A program made the translations under genes and the position numbers. The notes beneath the pieces are model-generated. The model worked only from the letters and a program-made list of their open reading frames with translations. It was not told the DNA's origin and made no database searches. A DNA stretch of 64,000 bases. Source: an uncultured Campylobacter sp. Its GTDB lineage: Bacteria > Campylobacterota > Campylobacteria > Campylobacterales > Campylobacteraceae. The stretch spans positions 1-64,000 of the forward strand of contig NZ_CALHVN010000040.1 of NCBI RefSeq assembly GCF_938039245.1. The letters are read 5' to 3'. Shown piece after piece: positions 37,992 through 46,904 of the stretch (the stretch's first letter is position 1; the number at the start of each line of letters is the position of its first letter).

Positions 37992-39182
37992 AATTAGCAT
38001 TGATTTTAAACGGCTAAGCGAAGACGAATTTGATGCTTTGCCGTTTAATTCTTTTAGTGTATTCTTCTATACGACGCCCTCGCATCAAGCAGAAGTTGTT
38101 TTAACGCAAGTTATTTAAAAGAGTATTAAGCCGCAACCTTTGTAGATAACGCAAAAGTATGCCAAGATAAAAATTTAGCGACTAGAATTTAACGGCTAGC
38201 AAGCATAAAAAGGTAAATAAATTTAGCTCCAAATTTTAAGCTTGAGAGCTTTTGCTTAAAAATACCGTTTTGCTTGTTTCATGATAAACGAAAGACTGCT
38301 TGCAATTGCATCAAAAAACTACAAACAAAGCGAGATAAGCTTAAAATATCAAAACTTGACGGCAAGGTAAAACGTTTAGCGTCTGTACCGTAAAATTTCA
38401 AAGAGTGCTTGCCGCCGGTAGCAAGTAAATCTGGAGCCAAGTATAAAAATAATCTCTTTAATGAGAGCGTGGCTTGGTTGTTTGAAACCGCGAGTCGGAT
38501 GATTTTAAATTTAGAGTTACGCATTCAAAGATAAAACCGCATAATGTATATAAAATCTCGGAAATAGCGTGCCTCGTCGCTAGCGATAAAGCGCAAAAAT
38601 CGTATAGTAGCCCAAAAAGGCTATGGGCGCAGCGAATCGGTAAAACGTCTAATCAAAAAGCAGTCGTAGCCGTAATAAAATCGGTAAAAAGTGCACTTCG
38701 TTAAAAGCGGTGGCTTTTTTGACTTGTACCGCGGTTGTGTAGTTTTTAAATATTCTTTAAAGAGCTAACGGCGGCTACGTAAAGCTAAGTAGAGCCCGGA
38801 TATTTATAGCAATGCAAGAAAATTTATATCAAATCTCATTAAAGAAAAATATTTTTAGAACGGTTTTTAGAAGCGGGTGTTTTGCAAATTTGACCAAGCC
38901 GCTAAAATGGATTCAGATGTTTTAAAGATAGCAAGGCGCGTTTATAACTTTTGCATTTGGCGTACTTTGTTTGCAACTAAGACACGCTCATAAATTTGTT
39001 GAGTTTTATTTGTCTTTTGCCACTACGAACGCAGAAGAATAACTACCGCTCTTGTCTGCAAATTTAACGGCGGGTCAGTTAAGTATCTGTAGTTTTTGTT
39101 TCAAATATCTGGCTTGTAAATGTTTGAAGTTAGAGATAAAAAAATAGAGGGGAGGGCGAGAATTTATCCCGCCCAAGTTTGA
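37992..39182. other. 1.2-kb region without an intact gene, probably eroded coding DNA
   Basis: Scattered open pieces lack starts or are broken. At about 37996-38118 a + frame reads SIDFKRLSEDEFDALPFNSF and ends at a stop with no start codon. At 38281 an ATG opens a 30-codon frame (MINERLLAIASKNYKQSEIS) that then stops. A minus frame over 38279-38524 has weak coding character. I cannot name any of them. No RNA gene or IS is visible. Confidence 0.4.
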
Positions 39183-39713
39183 TTAGTAAAGCCCGAATTT
39201 GCCGTCGGAGCGTTTATAGATTACGCGCATTTTTGCGTCTATATCGTTAAATACGTAAAACTGCGCTTCGCTATCCTTTAGCTTTTGTAGCGCTTCTTCG
39301 ATTTCTAGCGGTTTATACAACTCAAGCTCCATAGGGATTATCTCGTCTACCTCGCTATCGATTTTTTCCTCTGCTATGGCTGAGCGGATAGCCTTACCGT
39401 CGTCTTTGTTTTTGACGGTAGTATTTTTATCGTGTTCGCGGCGAAGCACCTTTGATGCGCGCTCAAGCGCGAGATCGACCGCAGCGTAGAGATCTTTGTC
39501 TTTATGGCGGATTACGATAGTGTCTTTTTTGGCTAAATTTAGCGCAAATTCTACGCTAAAGCCTTTTTTACCGTTTTTTTCGTCCGCTGAAACTACGCAA
39601 CGACCCGAGATTATATCTAGGCCGTATTTGCCAAGCGCGTCAAATGCATTTTCTATGTGTTGTTTGATCGGATCTGTTAAATCAAACTGTTTGCCTACGA
39701 TACTTAGGTTCAT
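39183..39713 (-). CDS. hpf: Ribosome hibernation-promoting factor, long form
   Basis: 176 residues. The N-terminal S30AE domain (MNLSIVGKQFDLTDPIKQHI to about residue 100) binds the 30S decoding region; the linker is acidic; the C-terminal domain of about 55 residues (PMELELYKPLEIEEALQKLK, then VFNDIDAKMRVIYKRSDGKF) is the dimerisation part found in long HPF, which makes 100S ribosomes in stationary phase. The start ATG has AAGGAGA upstream. The gene stands alone. Confidence 0.93.
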   Translation of the reverse strand: MNLSIVGKQFDLTDPIKQHIENAFDALGKYGLDIISGRCVVSADEKNGKKGFSVEFALNLAKKDTIVIRHKDKDLYAAVDLALERASKVLRREHDKNTTVKNKDDGKAIRSAIAEEKIDSEVDEIIPMELELYKPLEIEEALQKLKDSEAQFYVFNDIDAKMRVIYKRSDGKFGLY

Positions 39714-39767
39714 CTTCTCTCCTTATGTGCTAAGATTTTTGATTATTATAGCATATAAAGTATTATT

Positions 39768-40244
39768 TTAGAGTTTTTGGATCGTGCGTCTGTGGATTCT
39801 GATCGGCGGGACATTGGCATTTGCTGATCTAACGACTACGTCTAATATAACCGTTCCGGCAGACTCGGTCGTAGATATCGGGGTTACCGCCGTACCTCTA
39901 CCGGCAGTACCGTCGCAAACCCCAACCTTACCAAACATTTTATTTATAGTTACGCTAGCTTGAAACAAAGACGTTGCTGCATTTTGGGTTGGAAAAAACG
40001 TTTGCATAAGGTTTGCATTAGTATCTATAAGCGCACAGTTTGCGGGTTGCATAAAATCTGTTTGCAATAGCCTTAAGATAGCTATTTCCGTAGCCCCTTT
40101 TGCTAGAAGTTCAGCTTGCTCTCGCAAGAATATATCTGATGTTTGTCTTGCGGTGGTTACTGAGACATTTAACGAAAACATAGCTAAAGTCGCTATTAAA
40201 ACTACAAAAACAATCGCCGTTACTAAACTAAAACCTCTTTTCAT
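39768..40244 (-). CDS. Prepilin-like protein 3 (PilX/GspK-like)
   Basis: 158 residues. The N-terminus MKRGFSLVTAIVFVVLIATL has the class III signal form (basic leader ending in G, then a hydrophobic helix), although the usual Glu at +5 is replaced by Thr/Ala, as in PilX- or GspK-type minor pilins that sit at the filament tip. The rest is polar with a possible disulfide. Its ATG overlaps the stop of the gene upstream (TAATG). Last gene of the fliW-giant protein-prepilin operon. Assembly machinery is not encoded in the window. Confidence 0.7.
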   Translation of the reverse strand: MKRGFSLVTAIVFVVLIATLAMFSLNVSVTTARQTSDIFLREQAELLAKGATEIAILRLLQTDFMQPANCALIDTNANLMQTFFPTQNAATSLFQASVTINKMFGKVGVCDGTAGRGTAVTPISTTESAGTVILDVVVRSANANVPPIRIHRRTIQKL

Positions 40245-41176
40245 TAATATACCGCCTTTGTTTTACATACCGTGGTCTCAGCCTCCGTAGGATCAAGAGA
40301 CCTGCCGGCATCTCTTATGCACAGCTTTAAAACCAAAACGCCGTTTGCTTCTGTAAAGTTAAACCTAGTTACATTTGTTGCAAGGAGATTCCTGTTGCCA
40401 TCCGTGTATTCTTGTCCTACCCATGGGCGGAAGTTATAGTGAAGAAATAAATCAAAATCGTTTTCGGCGCTAGCCTGACCGGGGACTATGGCATAAGCCG
40501 TATGAAGCAAATAATATTGCTCGGAAATAAGCGCACCTGCATATCCTTTAACGTTTAATGACGTATCTTGAGTATTTTTTGCAACCAAAGCCACTGCCCG
40601 GGCCGTCGAGTTGTTATATCCGAAAGACGAATTAGAGTTTAAATTCGTTCCCTTGAATATTACGCCTATATTTTCATTTTCTATACTAGCTTGATAGTTT
40701 GTTAGGTCTTTTATGTTTTGGTCTGCAGAGGCTGGACCTTGAGTCAGGAGTCTGCTTCCGGGCGTTGCTAGGGAACCGCCCAATGTATCAGTTGCTTTAG
40801 TGCTATTAGTAGATGGGTTGTTTAGGTCTATAAAACCGGTCCAGCTACCGTCCTGAAAGCTCTCATAACTATAAGCAACCCACTCTAAGATAGGAAAATT
40901 ATTATTTAATTGTGTTGAGCTTGTGGATACAAAGTCTCCATGTCCACGTCCATTAATATCTATTTTTTTTCCTATTGCCGAGCCTTTGACTCGGATGGCA
41001 AGTCTTTTTGAAATTTGTTCCAAAACCAACTCGGTTTGCGTTTCTAGAGTATTAATAGCTCTACTTTGTAGATAGTTTTTATATACATTAAGAGTTATTT
41101 CCACGCCTATATAGGATATGATTCCTACTATGACTATTACGATAATAAGCTCGAGTAACGTAAAAGCTTTTTTCAT
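40244..41176 (-). CDS. Prepilin-like protein 2 (PilW/GspJ-like)
   Basis: 310 residues from the ATG at 41176, 5 nt after the previous stop; a TTG at 41188 is in frame but overlaps the previous gene. The leader MKKAFTLLELIIVIVIVGII is a canonical type IV prepilin signal: cleavage after Ala before Phe, Glu at +5, then a long hydrophobic helix. It is longer than a major pilin and fits a minor pilin of the PilW/GspJ type. Part of the fliW operon. C. jejuni has a prepilin-like transformation gene (ctsT) in the same neighbourhood, so a role in DNA uptake is possible. Confidence 0.75.
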   Translation of the reverse strand: MKKAFTLLELIIVIVIVGIISYIGVEITLNVYKNYLQSRAINTLETQTELVLEQISKRLAIRVKGSAIGKKIDINGRGHGDFVSTSSTQLNNNFPILEWVAYSYESFQDGSWTGFIDLNNPSTNSTKATDTLGGSLATPGSRLLTQGPASADQNIKDLTNYQASIENENIGVIFKGTNLNSNSSFGYNNSTARAVALVAKNTQDTSLNVKGYAGALISEQYYLLHTAYAIVPGQASAENDFDLFLHYNFRPWVGQEYTDGNRNLLATNVTRFNFTEANGVLVLKLCIRDAGRSLDPTEAETTVCKTKAVY

Positions 41177-41181
41177 TATAC

Positions 41182-41790
41182 TTACCAAACTTTAGTTAAA
41201 ATTACCGGAGCGTCGCCTATATTTGCCGAATATGACCGTAAAATGATCGTATAACCTACTGCCCCGCTAGCATCTCTAGTTGTTGCATTTACGCTAACTT
41301 CCCTCACGTCCTGATTTACCGTACCGTTCATATTTCTTGATAGGTTCACATTGCTAATCAAATTTGCCGTTATTATACTATCTCTATCGTATCCGGCTGT
41401 GCTAGTTATCTGTGTGCGTCTATTGTCAAACGATGCCAAGACTCCGGCTCTATTTTCCCATGCTTTGCATGTTACGCCCGTTCTTGCGATAGGTGAAAAG
41501 ATTCTTCTTCCTTCTTGAGGTATATTGTTTTGGTCGTAGAAATTCGTCATATTCCCAAATACCGGAGTCGGAAGCCTTTGGTAGCTATCTTCCCCGGTGC
41601 AACTCCATGCGGCCGTAGATATAATGGCAAGTCTTGTTTTAGCGTCCATAACCGTCTCTTGTATTAGAGCCATTTTATTATTGTCTGACACCGTAGAAAA
41701 TATTTTAGGCACGGCAGCCATCGTCAATCCCATAATGACGATGGCTAGTACGAGCTCTATTAGTGAAAATCCTTTTTTTGTCTTTACCAT
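41182..41790 (-). CDS. Prepilin-like protein 1
   Basis: 202 residues. Leader MVKTKKGFSLIELVLAIVIM: basic stretch, cleavage after Gly before Phe, Glu at +5 and a hydrophobic helix, the standard type IV prepilin pattern. Two cysteines (in AAWSCTGEDS and GVTCKAWEN) may form a disulfide. The ATG overlaps the end of the giant protein gene by 7 nt, so translation is coupled. Type II secretion or competence pseudopilin and MSHA-like minor pilin are both possible. Confidence 0.8.
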   Translation of the reverse strand: MVKTKKGFSLIELVLAIVIMGLTMAAVPKIFSTVSDNNKMALIQETVMDAKTRLAIISTAAWSCTGEDSYQRLPTPVFGNMTNFYDQNNIPQEGRRIFSPIARTGVTCKAWENRAGVLASFDNRRTQITSTAGYDRDSIITANLISNVNLSRNMNGTVNQDVREVSVNATTRDASGAVGYTIILRSYSANIGDAPVILTKVW

Positions 41791-44700
41791 TCTATTCTCT
41801 TGCTTGATTTATCCATGATGTTGTTTAGTCTGCCGTTTCTACCCTCCGTACCGACTACGTTGCCTACGCCTACGTCCGTTCCGTTTTTATTGAGCGCTTG
41901 TCCTCCCCAATTTGTGTCGTTTGACGTAAAGTTAACCGTAAAGCGATTTACGGTAGCTGCCGCGTTAGAAGGGTCGAATATTAGCCAGCTTGAGGCATTC
42001 ATTAGCACGATATCCGTTCCCACTGAGGTACTTGATAGATTTATCCTTTCCACGCCGTTATTTATAGGATTAGCTACGGTAACGGTAGTGGTGGCTGCAT
42101 TAGTAAAGGCGCCGTGCGTTCCTTGATTGTTATTCCTGTGAGCCGCGTTTACGACCCAATTATCACCGGCTTGCGGCATAGTCACGTTAGTATTTGCTAA
42201 AGGATAAACGGCTTTATTGCATCTATTGCAGTAGATACCATAGTATATACTCCCAGCAAATCCGCTCATAGGCCCGGTATAAGTCGGCGCATATACTTGG
42301 CCGTAGTAAAATGTCGCATTGCTTACGGCAGTAGGTTTGACATACGCAGCTCCCGGTGCGCTAGCTAAGATACTAGAATTTGAGGATGAAATATTGTTAA
42401 AGGTAAACGTATTACTAGAAACGGTAAATGGATTTTTAGCCAAATTTGTAGTTCTGGCGAAGTTAAATCTTATATTTACTCTTGCCGTAGCGTCGGTATC
42501 GGCAAAAGCCGTCGCATTGACGCTATAGCTACCTATATTTGCCGCGCTACCGGCTATTTTTCTCGTGTCGGAGCCTGCATCGTTATCGAAAAATATCACC
42601 TCTCTTATCGCGCTTGCAAGGTTTCTGGCTAAAGTCGTGGCGTCGGTGGTAGATGCATCGGTAGTTTCGCCGTTATTGTCCGTATAACCAGGGATGATTC
42701 GGTCTATACCCATAGTAAAACTAGTTTGTTGTGCATAGCAACTTCTCGTATATAAATTTGCGACATTTCCATCTCCCAAAAGTGCATTTATATCAAACTT
42801 AGCCGTAGAACTCATGGCACTATCGTTTGAGACATAAGTCATATTGCTGCTACCAAAATTTGAAATTTGCAGATTTCTAACGGCTATGGATTGCGGTGCA
42901 AAGCTTAAAAATATTTCGCCTTTGATGTCGCAGCCTATTTTCCCATTTACTTTCGTAGTGCTATCGCTATTTTTTATACAATCATCTCCACTGCTATCTA
43001 CGGCTGTAAATGTACTATCTTTTAGATATAAACTAGCAAGTCCGATGTCTGGGTAAGAGAAGTCGCCAATCGTCGTACCTACTACCTTTTTTAGTGTTCC
43101 TATGCCGTTAGTAAAGGATACCGTCGTTGTCATATTTTGTATATTGGTTATCACATTACTATTTATCGCATTTTGGCAAGCGGGAGTGAGATCGGGACTA
43201 AATCTTACGATTTGAATTTTATCTTTATCGTCTGTATGGTCAGTATCGGTCTTTAGATTTTTTTCAGCATAGTTGCTGGCTATTTTATCTGCGTTATATA
43301 CCGCGGCAATGCCCATAGTAGGATAAGTTTTACCACCTATCAGTGAAATTCGGCTCGTATTTGATGTAGTTTTTACCGAGCCACCGTCGTAGCTTACGAA
43401 TTTTTCAGGCCTTATAGCAAACAGGTCAGATATACATTCTGCTGCGGTATATTGTTTGGTATAAGGGTCTTTGTATGAAATTCTAAAAGATACAGCCTTA
43501 TATGCGTTATTTATTAAGATATTTTGTAGATTAATGATCCCATTATCTTTGTTCAGTTCTACTTCTGCTATATTGTTTGCTAAAATAGAAGCCCCGGCAG
43601 GACAACTATTAACGGCGTCAATTTTTACTTTAATCGGTTCGTCTGGACCTTTTGGTACGCTACCGATAGGTAAGTCGGAGCTTATATATGCTATTTTTGC
43701 ATTAAACGGCTTCCCTGCCAGCTGAGTATATAACTTTTCGGAGTCGCCATTTTTTTCAAAATTCTCGTTTGCTATTTTTATAGTAGACATGTCAAATACC
43801 GTTAAATAGTATTTTTTATCTACGCACTTTTTGATTCTCTTGTTTTTAATCTCAAATTTTATAGAGTCATTTTTAAATGTAGCTTCATATTCTACATTTG
43901 GTTGTAAACCGCCCTTAAGCGATAGGTCATACTGTATAAAAGCTTTTTTCGTAATGTCTAAAAGCCCGCCAACTCCTCGTTTCGCACCACTACCCAAGAA
44001 GAGAGTTAGTTCGCCGTTAGAATATTTTTGGAGTGCTCTCGTATCGCTGTCGTCAAATTTGTCCCCCAGAGAAAATCCGTCTCCGCTGCCTGCATAAGGT
44101 TTGACATAGGTAGAATTTTGTTGATATTTAGCATTTACGTCTGTTTTTGCAACTATAGATAGATATTCTGCATTGTCATTACTATTGTTTATTATGGTTA
44201 ATTTTGTTCTTAATATATCTCCCGATCTCATTACTGTTTTGTCGTTTGCATTGGTACTTACTGGCTTAAATTTACTGTCATCATCGTTTTTACCCTTCAC
44301 AAAGAGATCTTCTTCATAACAAACATTGGGTATATATGCGTCTGTTGCAAAAGCTACGAAGCTTATGTTTGATCTTTCGCCTAGTGTTATACCGGAGCTG
44401 GTTTCCTGTACTCTAGCCCTAAGCTTTATGTCAGCGCTAGTTTGCCTATTGGTTATGTAATTAGATATATCATATATGTCAAGATCTACTTGGTTGTTGT
44501 ATTTTCTTGAACTATCCATATATTGTCCAAATTTTGAGATAGTGGAGTTAAACTGGCCACCAGACTTGTTCAGGCTACCATCTCCTATAGACTGAAACGT
44601 TGCCCCTTTCTTTATCTGAATATCCTCGCTATCGACTTCTTTTTTTGCTCCAAAAGAAAAAACGGTTAAACTTGATTTAATATTTCCTTGTGGCGGAGTA

Positions 44701-45695
44701 TAAAAACCTTCAAATTTGACTAGCGCTTCCTTGTCCACAATACTCTTGCTGCCTAAATGTATAGGAGCTAATATGTAAAGTCCGTCAAAGATAGATACTG
44801 TTTTTGCTTTTGCTTTATCGTCGTCCTTTAGGTCATATACTACCACCAAAGCCCATCCGCCGTAGTGACCGGCAAAAGCGATTCCGTAGTTCCATCTGTT
44901 ACTGCTACCATATCTGTAACCAAGCCAGCCGCCGTCACGGTACATCACAATACCCTGAGGATATCCCAGGGATGTCTTTATGCCTCCTACGTTAAAAGTT
45001 GCATTATTTAATATAGGATTGCCTTCCATGTTTCTGATGATGTGTGTTACGTCTACGCTAGCATGATACATAAACTGCATACCTCTTTGGGTATAGGCTC
45101 CATACCATCTAGTATCCGCTTCGTTTGCCGATAAACTATGATAATATTGCCCGTTGTATTTACTTGGAGTACCGAAGCTTATGTTTTTGAAACCTTGTAT
45201 GTCGCTAAAAAAACGACTTTTCATGGCATTAAAATCTTGGCTCATGTTCCATACATTTGAAAGTCCTCCAGCCCAATATAACCTAGCAAACACTATATTT
45301 TTTGCTCTGATATCTACATTTACTGCTTGGTTTTTATCGTTTATTGGCTTACTGAAGTTAAAAGTAGCGCTATTGTAGCAGTTGGTATTTACACATTGAA
45401 CACCCGTGAGGGTACTGTTGTATATGCCGGCTGACCCTACTGGACTAAAATTATACCCGCCGTTTATAGGAATGGATATAGTAGCGCCTATGGTTTCGAT
45501 ATCTCCGTTTATACTTCCTAGTCCTATATTTCTTAGATCTAGGCGTTCATCGCCTTTTCTATCTACGTATCCATCTAAGCCATTTGGGACGCCAACGTAT
45601 TGAATATTATGATAGAAACCGTCGTTATCGTTGTAGGCAAAAGCATTTGCACAAAACACAATAACGGCAGTTAATGCAATATGAAATAACTTCAT
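41784..45695 (-). CDS. Giant exported protein of a prepilin operon (MshQ/tip-adhesin-like)
   Basis: 1303 residues with a signal peptide (MKLFHIALTAVIVFCANAFA). The body is rich in Asn, Ser, Thr and Asp, beta-rich in outlook, with few cysteines, one CxxC (CNRCNK, near 1175) and no membrane segment. Residues around 480-520 (RSGDILRTKLTIINNSNDNA) resemble a DUF11/CARDB-type beta sandwich. No catalytic motif is visible. A very large exported protein encoded with minor pilins recalls MshQ or PilY1, which sit at pilus tips; that comparison is by context. AAGGAG precedes the ATG, which starts 14 nt after fliW. Confidence 0.65.
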   Translation of the reverse strand: MKLFHIALTAVIVFCANAFAYNDNDGFYHNIQYVGVPNGLDGYVDRKGDERLDLRNIGLGSINGDIETIGATISIPINGGYNFSPVGSAGIYNSTLTGVQCVNTNCYNSATFNFSKPINDKNQAVNVDIRAKNIVFARLYWAGGLSNVWNMSQDFNAMKSRFFSDIQGFKNISFGTPSKYNGQYYHSLSANEADTRWYGAYTQRGMQFMYHASVDVTHIIRNMEGNPILNNATFNVGGIKTSLGYPQGIVMYRDGGWLGYRYGSSNRWNYGIAFAGHYGGWALVVVYDLKDDDKAKAKTVSIFDGLYILAPIHLGSKSIVDKEALVKFEGFYTPPQGNIKSSLTVFSFGAKKEVDSEDIQIKKGATFQSIGDGSLNKSGGQFNSTISKFGQYMDSSRKYNNQVDLDIYDISNYITNRQTSADIKLRARVQETSSGITLGERSNISFVAFATDAYIPNVCYEEDLFVKGKNDDDSKFKPVSTNANDKTVMRSGDILRTKLTIINNSNDNAEYLSIVAKTDVNAKYQQNSTYVKPYAGSGDGFSLGDKFDDSDTRALQKYSNGELTLFLGSGAKRGVGGLLDITKKAFIQYDLSLKGGLQPNVEYEATFKNDSIKFEIKNKRIKKCVDKKYYLTVFDMSTIKIANENFEKNGDSEKLYTQLAGKPFNAKIAYISSDLPIGSVPKGPDEPIKVKIDAVNSCPAGASILANNIAEVELNKDNGIINLQNILINNAYKAVSFRISYKDPYTKQYTAAECISDLFAIRPEKFVSYDGGSVKTTSNTSRISLIGGKTYPTMGIAAVYNADKIASNYAEKNLKTDTDHTDDKDKIQIVRFSPDLTPACQNAINSNVITNIQNMTTTVSFTNGIGTLKKVVGTTIGDFSYPDIGLASLYLKDSTFTAVDSSGDDCIKNSDSTTKVNGKIGCDIKGEIFLSFAPQSIAVRNLQISNFGSSNMTYVSNDSAMSSTAKFDINALLGDGNVANLYTRSCYAQQTSFTMGIDRIIPGYTDNNGETTDASTTDATTLARNLASAIREVIFFDNDAGSDTRKIAGSAANIGSYSVNATAFADTDATARVNIRFNFARTTNLAKNPFTVSSNTFTFNNISSSNSSILASAPGAAYVKPTAVSNATFYYGQVYAPTYTGPMSGFAGSIYYGIYCNRCNKAVYPLANTNVTMPQAGDNWVVNAAHRNNNQGTHGAFTNAATTTVTVANPINNGVERINLSSTSVGTDIVLMNASSWLIFDPSNAAATVNRFTVNFTSNDTNWGGQALNKNGTDVGVGNVVGTEGRNGRLNNIMDKSSKRIEW

Positions 45696-45709
45696 TTTAC
45701 ACTCCTTTA

Positions 45710-46099
45710 TTATTTTTGATCTACTATAAAATCCGAAATTTTTTCGGCCTGTTTATACATCGGATACGCCCACGCATCAAGCACTATCTGCGAGAGCGTC
45801 ATGTTTGTCATATTGCAAACGATAGGGGCGATAAAATTTACCGTCGAGGTCTCGATGGGGGTGCTTACAACCATGATGTTATAGATCCTTAGCTCGCTTT
45901 GGTCGTTTATGTCCATTAGCTCCTGATAGTATGTAGGTATTTCAAATTCGTAATTTCTCAAAGCGTATGGGTTTATCGCGGTAAAAGACGTCTCATCGTC
46001 CTTGCTTTGAAGCTTTACGAAAAATTGATCAAGCTCTTTTAGCTCGTAGCTTTTGATATGTTCAAAGCCCAGAATAGGGCTTTTAACCTGAAAAACCAT
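45710..46099 (-). CDS. fliW: Flagellar assembly factor FliW
   Basis: 129 residues from the ATG at 46099, which has AAGGAG 8 nt upstream; the frame is open for 74 more codons upstream, but that extension is a low-complexity basic/hydrophobic stretch crossing the bamD promoter and is not believable. FliW binds flagellin and antagonises the translational regulator CsrA. Family features are [20 protein letters not shown] and [13 protein letters not shown]. The gene is first in an operon with the giant exported protein and three prepilins, and divergent from bamD, as fliW is in C. jejuni. Confidence 0.88.
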   Translation of the reverse strand: MVFQVKSPILGFEHIKSYELKELDQFFVKLQSKDDETSFTAINPYALRNYEFEIPTYYQELMDINDQSELRIYNIMVVSTPIETSTVNFIAPIVCNMTNMTLSQIVLDAWAYPMYKQAEKISDFIVDQK

Positions 46100-46247
46100 A
46101 TACGTCTCCTTAATTATACATTTACTTTTTAGGCAATTGTACCCAAATTTTTCTATTTTTAAGCATAAATAAAACCGAAATTTACCCAAAAGCAACAAAA
46201 ACAATGGTAAAATAAACCGTCTGAAAAATTTAAATTTAAGGGAACGT

Positions 46248-46895
46248 ATGAAAAAAACGATTAAATTTTTATCTGCGATTTTTTTTGTTTGCTTAGTCGG
46301 CGGCTGCGCTGAAAAATACACCGAGCTATATAATCTAACGCCCGATCAGTGGTACTCCGAGATCATCGGCGATATAAAAAATCGCGACCTAGAAAGCGCC
46401 GATAAACACTACACGGCGATGTCTAGCGAGCACGTAGCTAGTCCGCTTTTGGAGCAAATTTTACTAATCCTAGCCCAAGCTCACGCTAACGACGAAGAGT
46501 ATCTGATGGCGAATTTTTACCTGGACGAATACCTCAAAAGATACGGCGATAGCGGCGCTAGGAGCGAATTTGCGCAGTATCTGAAGATAAAGGCGAATTT
46601 TGATTCGTTCTCGCAACCCAATCGCAACCAAAAGCTAATGCAAGACAGTATCGCCGAGATAGAAAAATTTCTCTACGTCTATCCAAACACGCAGTATCGC
46701 CCGCTGATCGAAACTATGCTGGTTAAATTTAAACTCGCTATCTACAACCTAGACGTGCAAATAGCCGATCTATACGAGCGCACGGGCAGAGACGAGTCGG
46801 CGCAAATTTATAAAGAAAAGGTGCAAGCCTCGCCGCTAAACGATGCAAATATCGTGCTCCCGCAGCTTCCTTGGTATAGAAAAATGTTTGAGTAG
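46248..46895 (+). CDS. bamD: Outer-membrane assembly lipoprotein BamD
   Basis: 215 residues. Lipoprotein signal with the lipobox VGGCAE (Cys at 20). TPR-like helices follow, with the family hallmark [20 protein letters not shown]. BamD anchors to the inner leaflet of the outer membrane and works with BamA in folding barrel proteins. lon starts 10 nt after its stop, the same pairing as C. jejuni Cj1074c-Cj1073c. Ribosome binding site AAGGGA precedes the ATG. Confidence 0.88.
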   Translation: MKKTIKFLSAIFFVCLVGGCAEKYTELYNLTPDQWYSEIIGDIKNRDLESADKHYTAMSSEHVASPLLEQILLILAQAHANDEEYLMANFYLDEYLKRYGDSGARSEFAQYLKIKANFDSFSQPNRNQKLMQDSIAEIEKFLYVYPNTQYRPLIETMLVKFKLAIYNLDVQIADLYERTGRDESAQIYKEKVQASPLNDANIVLPQLPWYRKMFE

Positions 46896-46904
46896 GAGCT
46901 AAAT

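Noticed and set aside
46100..46321. Extended FliW N-terminus of 74 residues
   Set aside because: The extension crosses into bamD on the other strand and is unlike FliW; the ATG at 46099 has AAGGAG and gives the normal family length.
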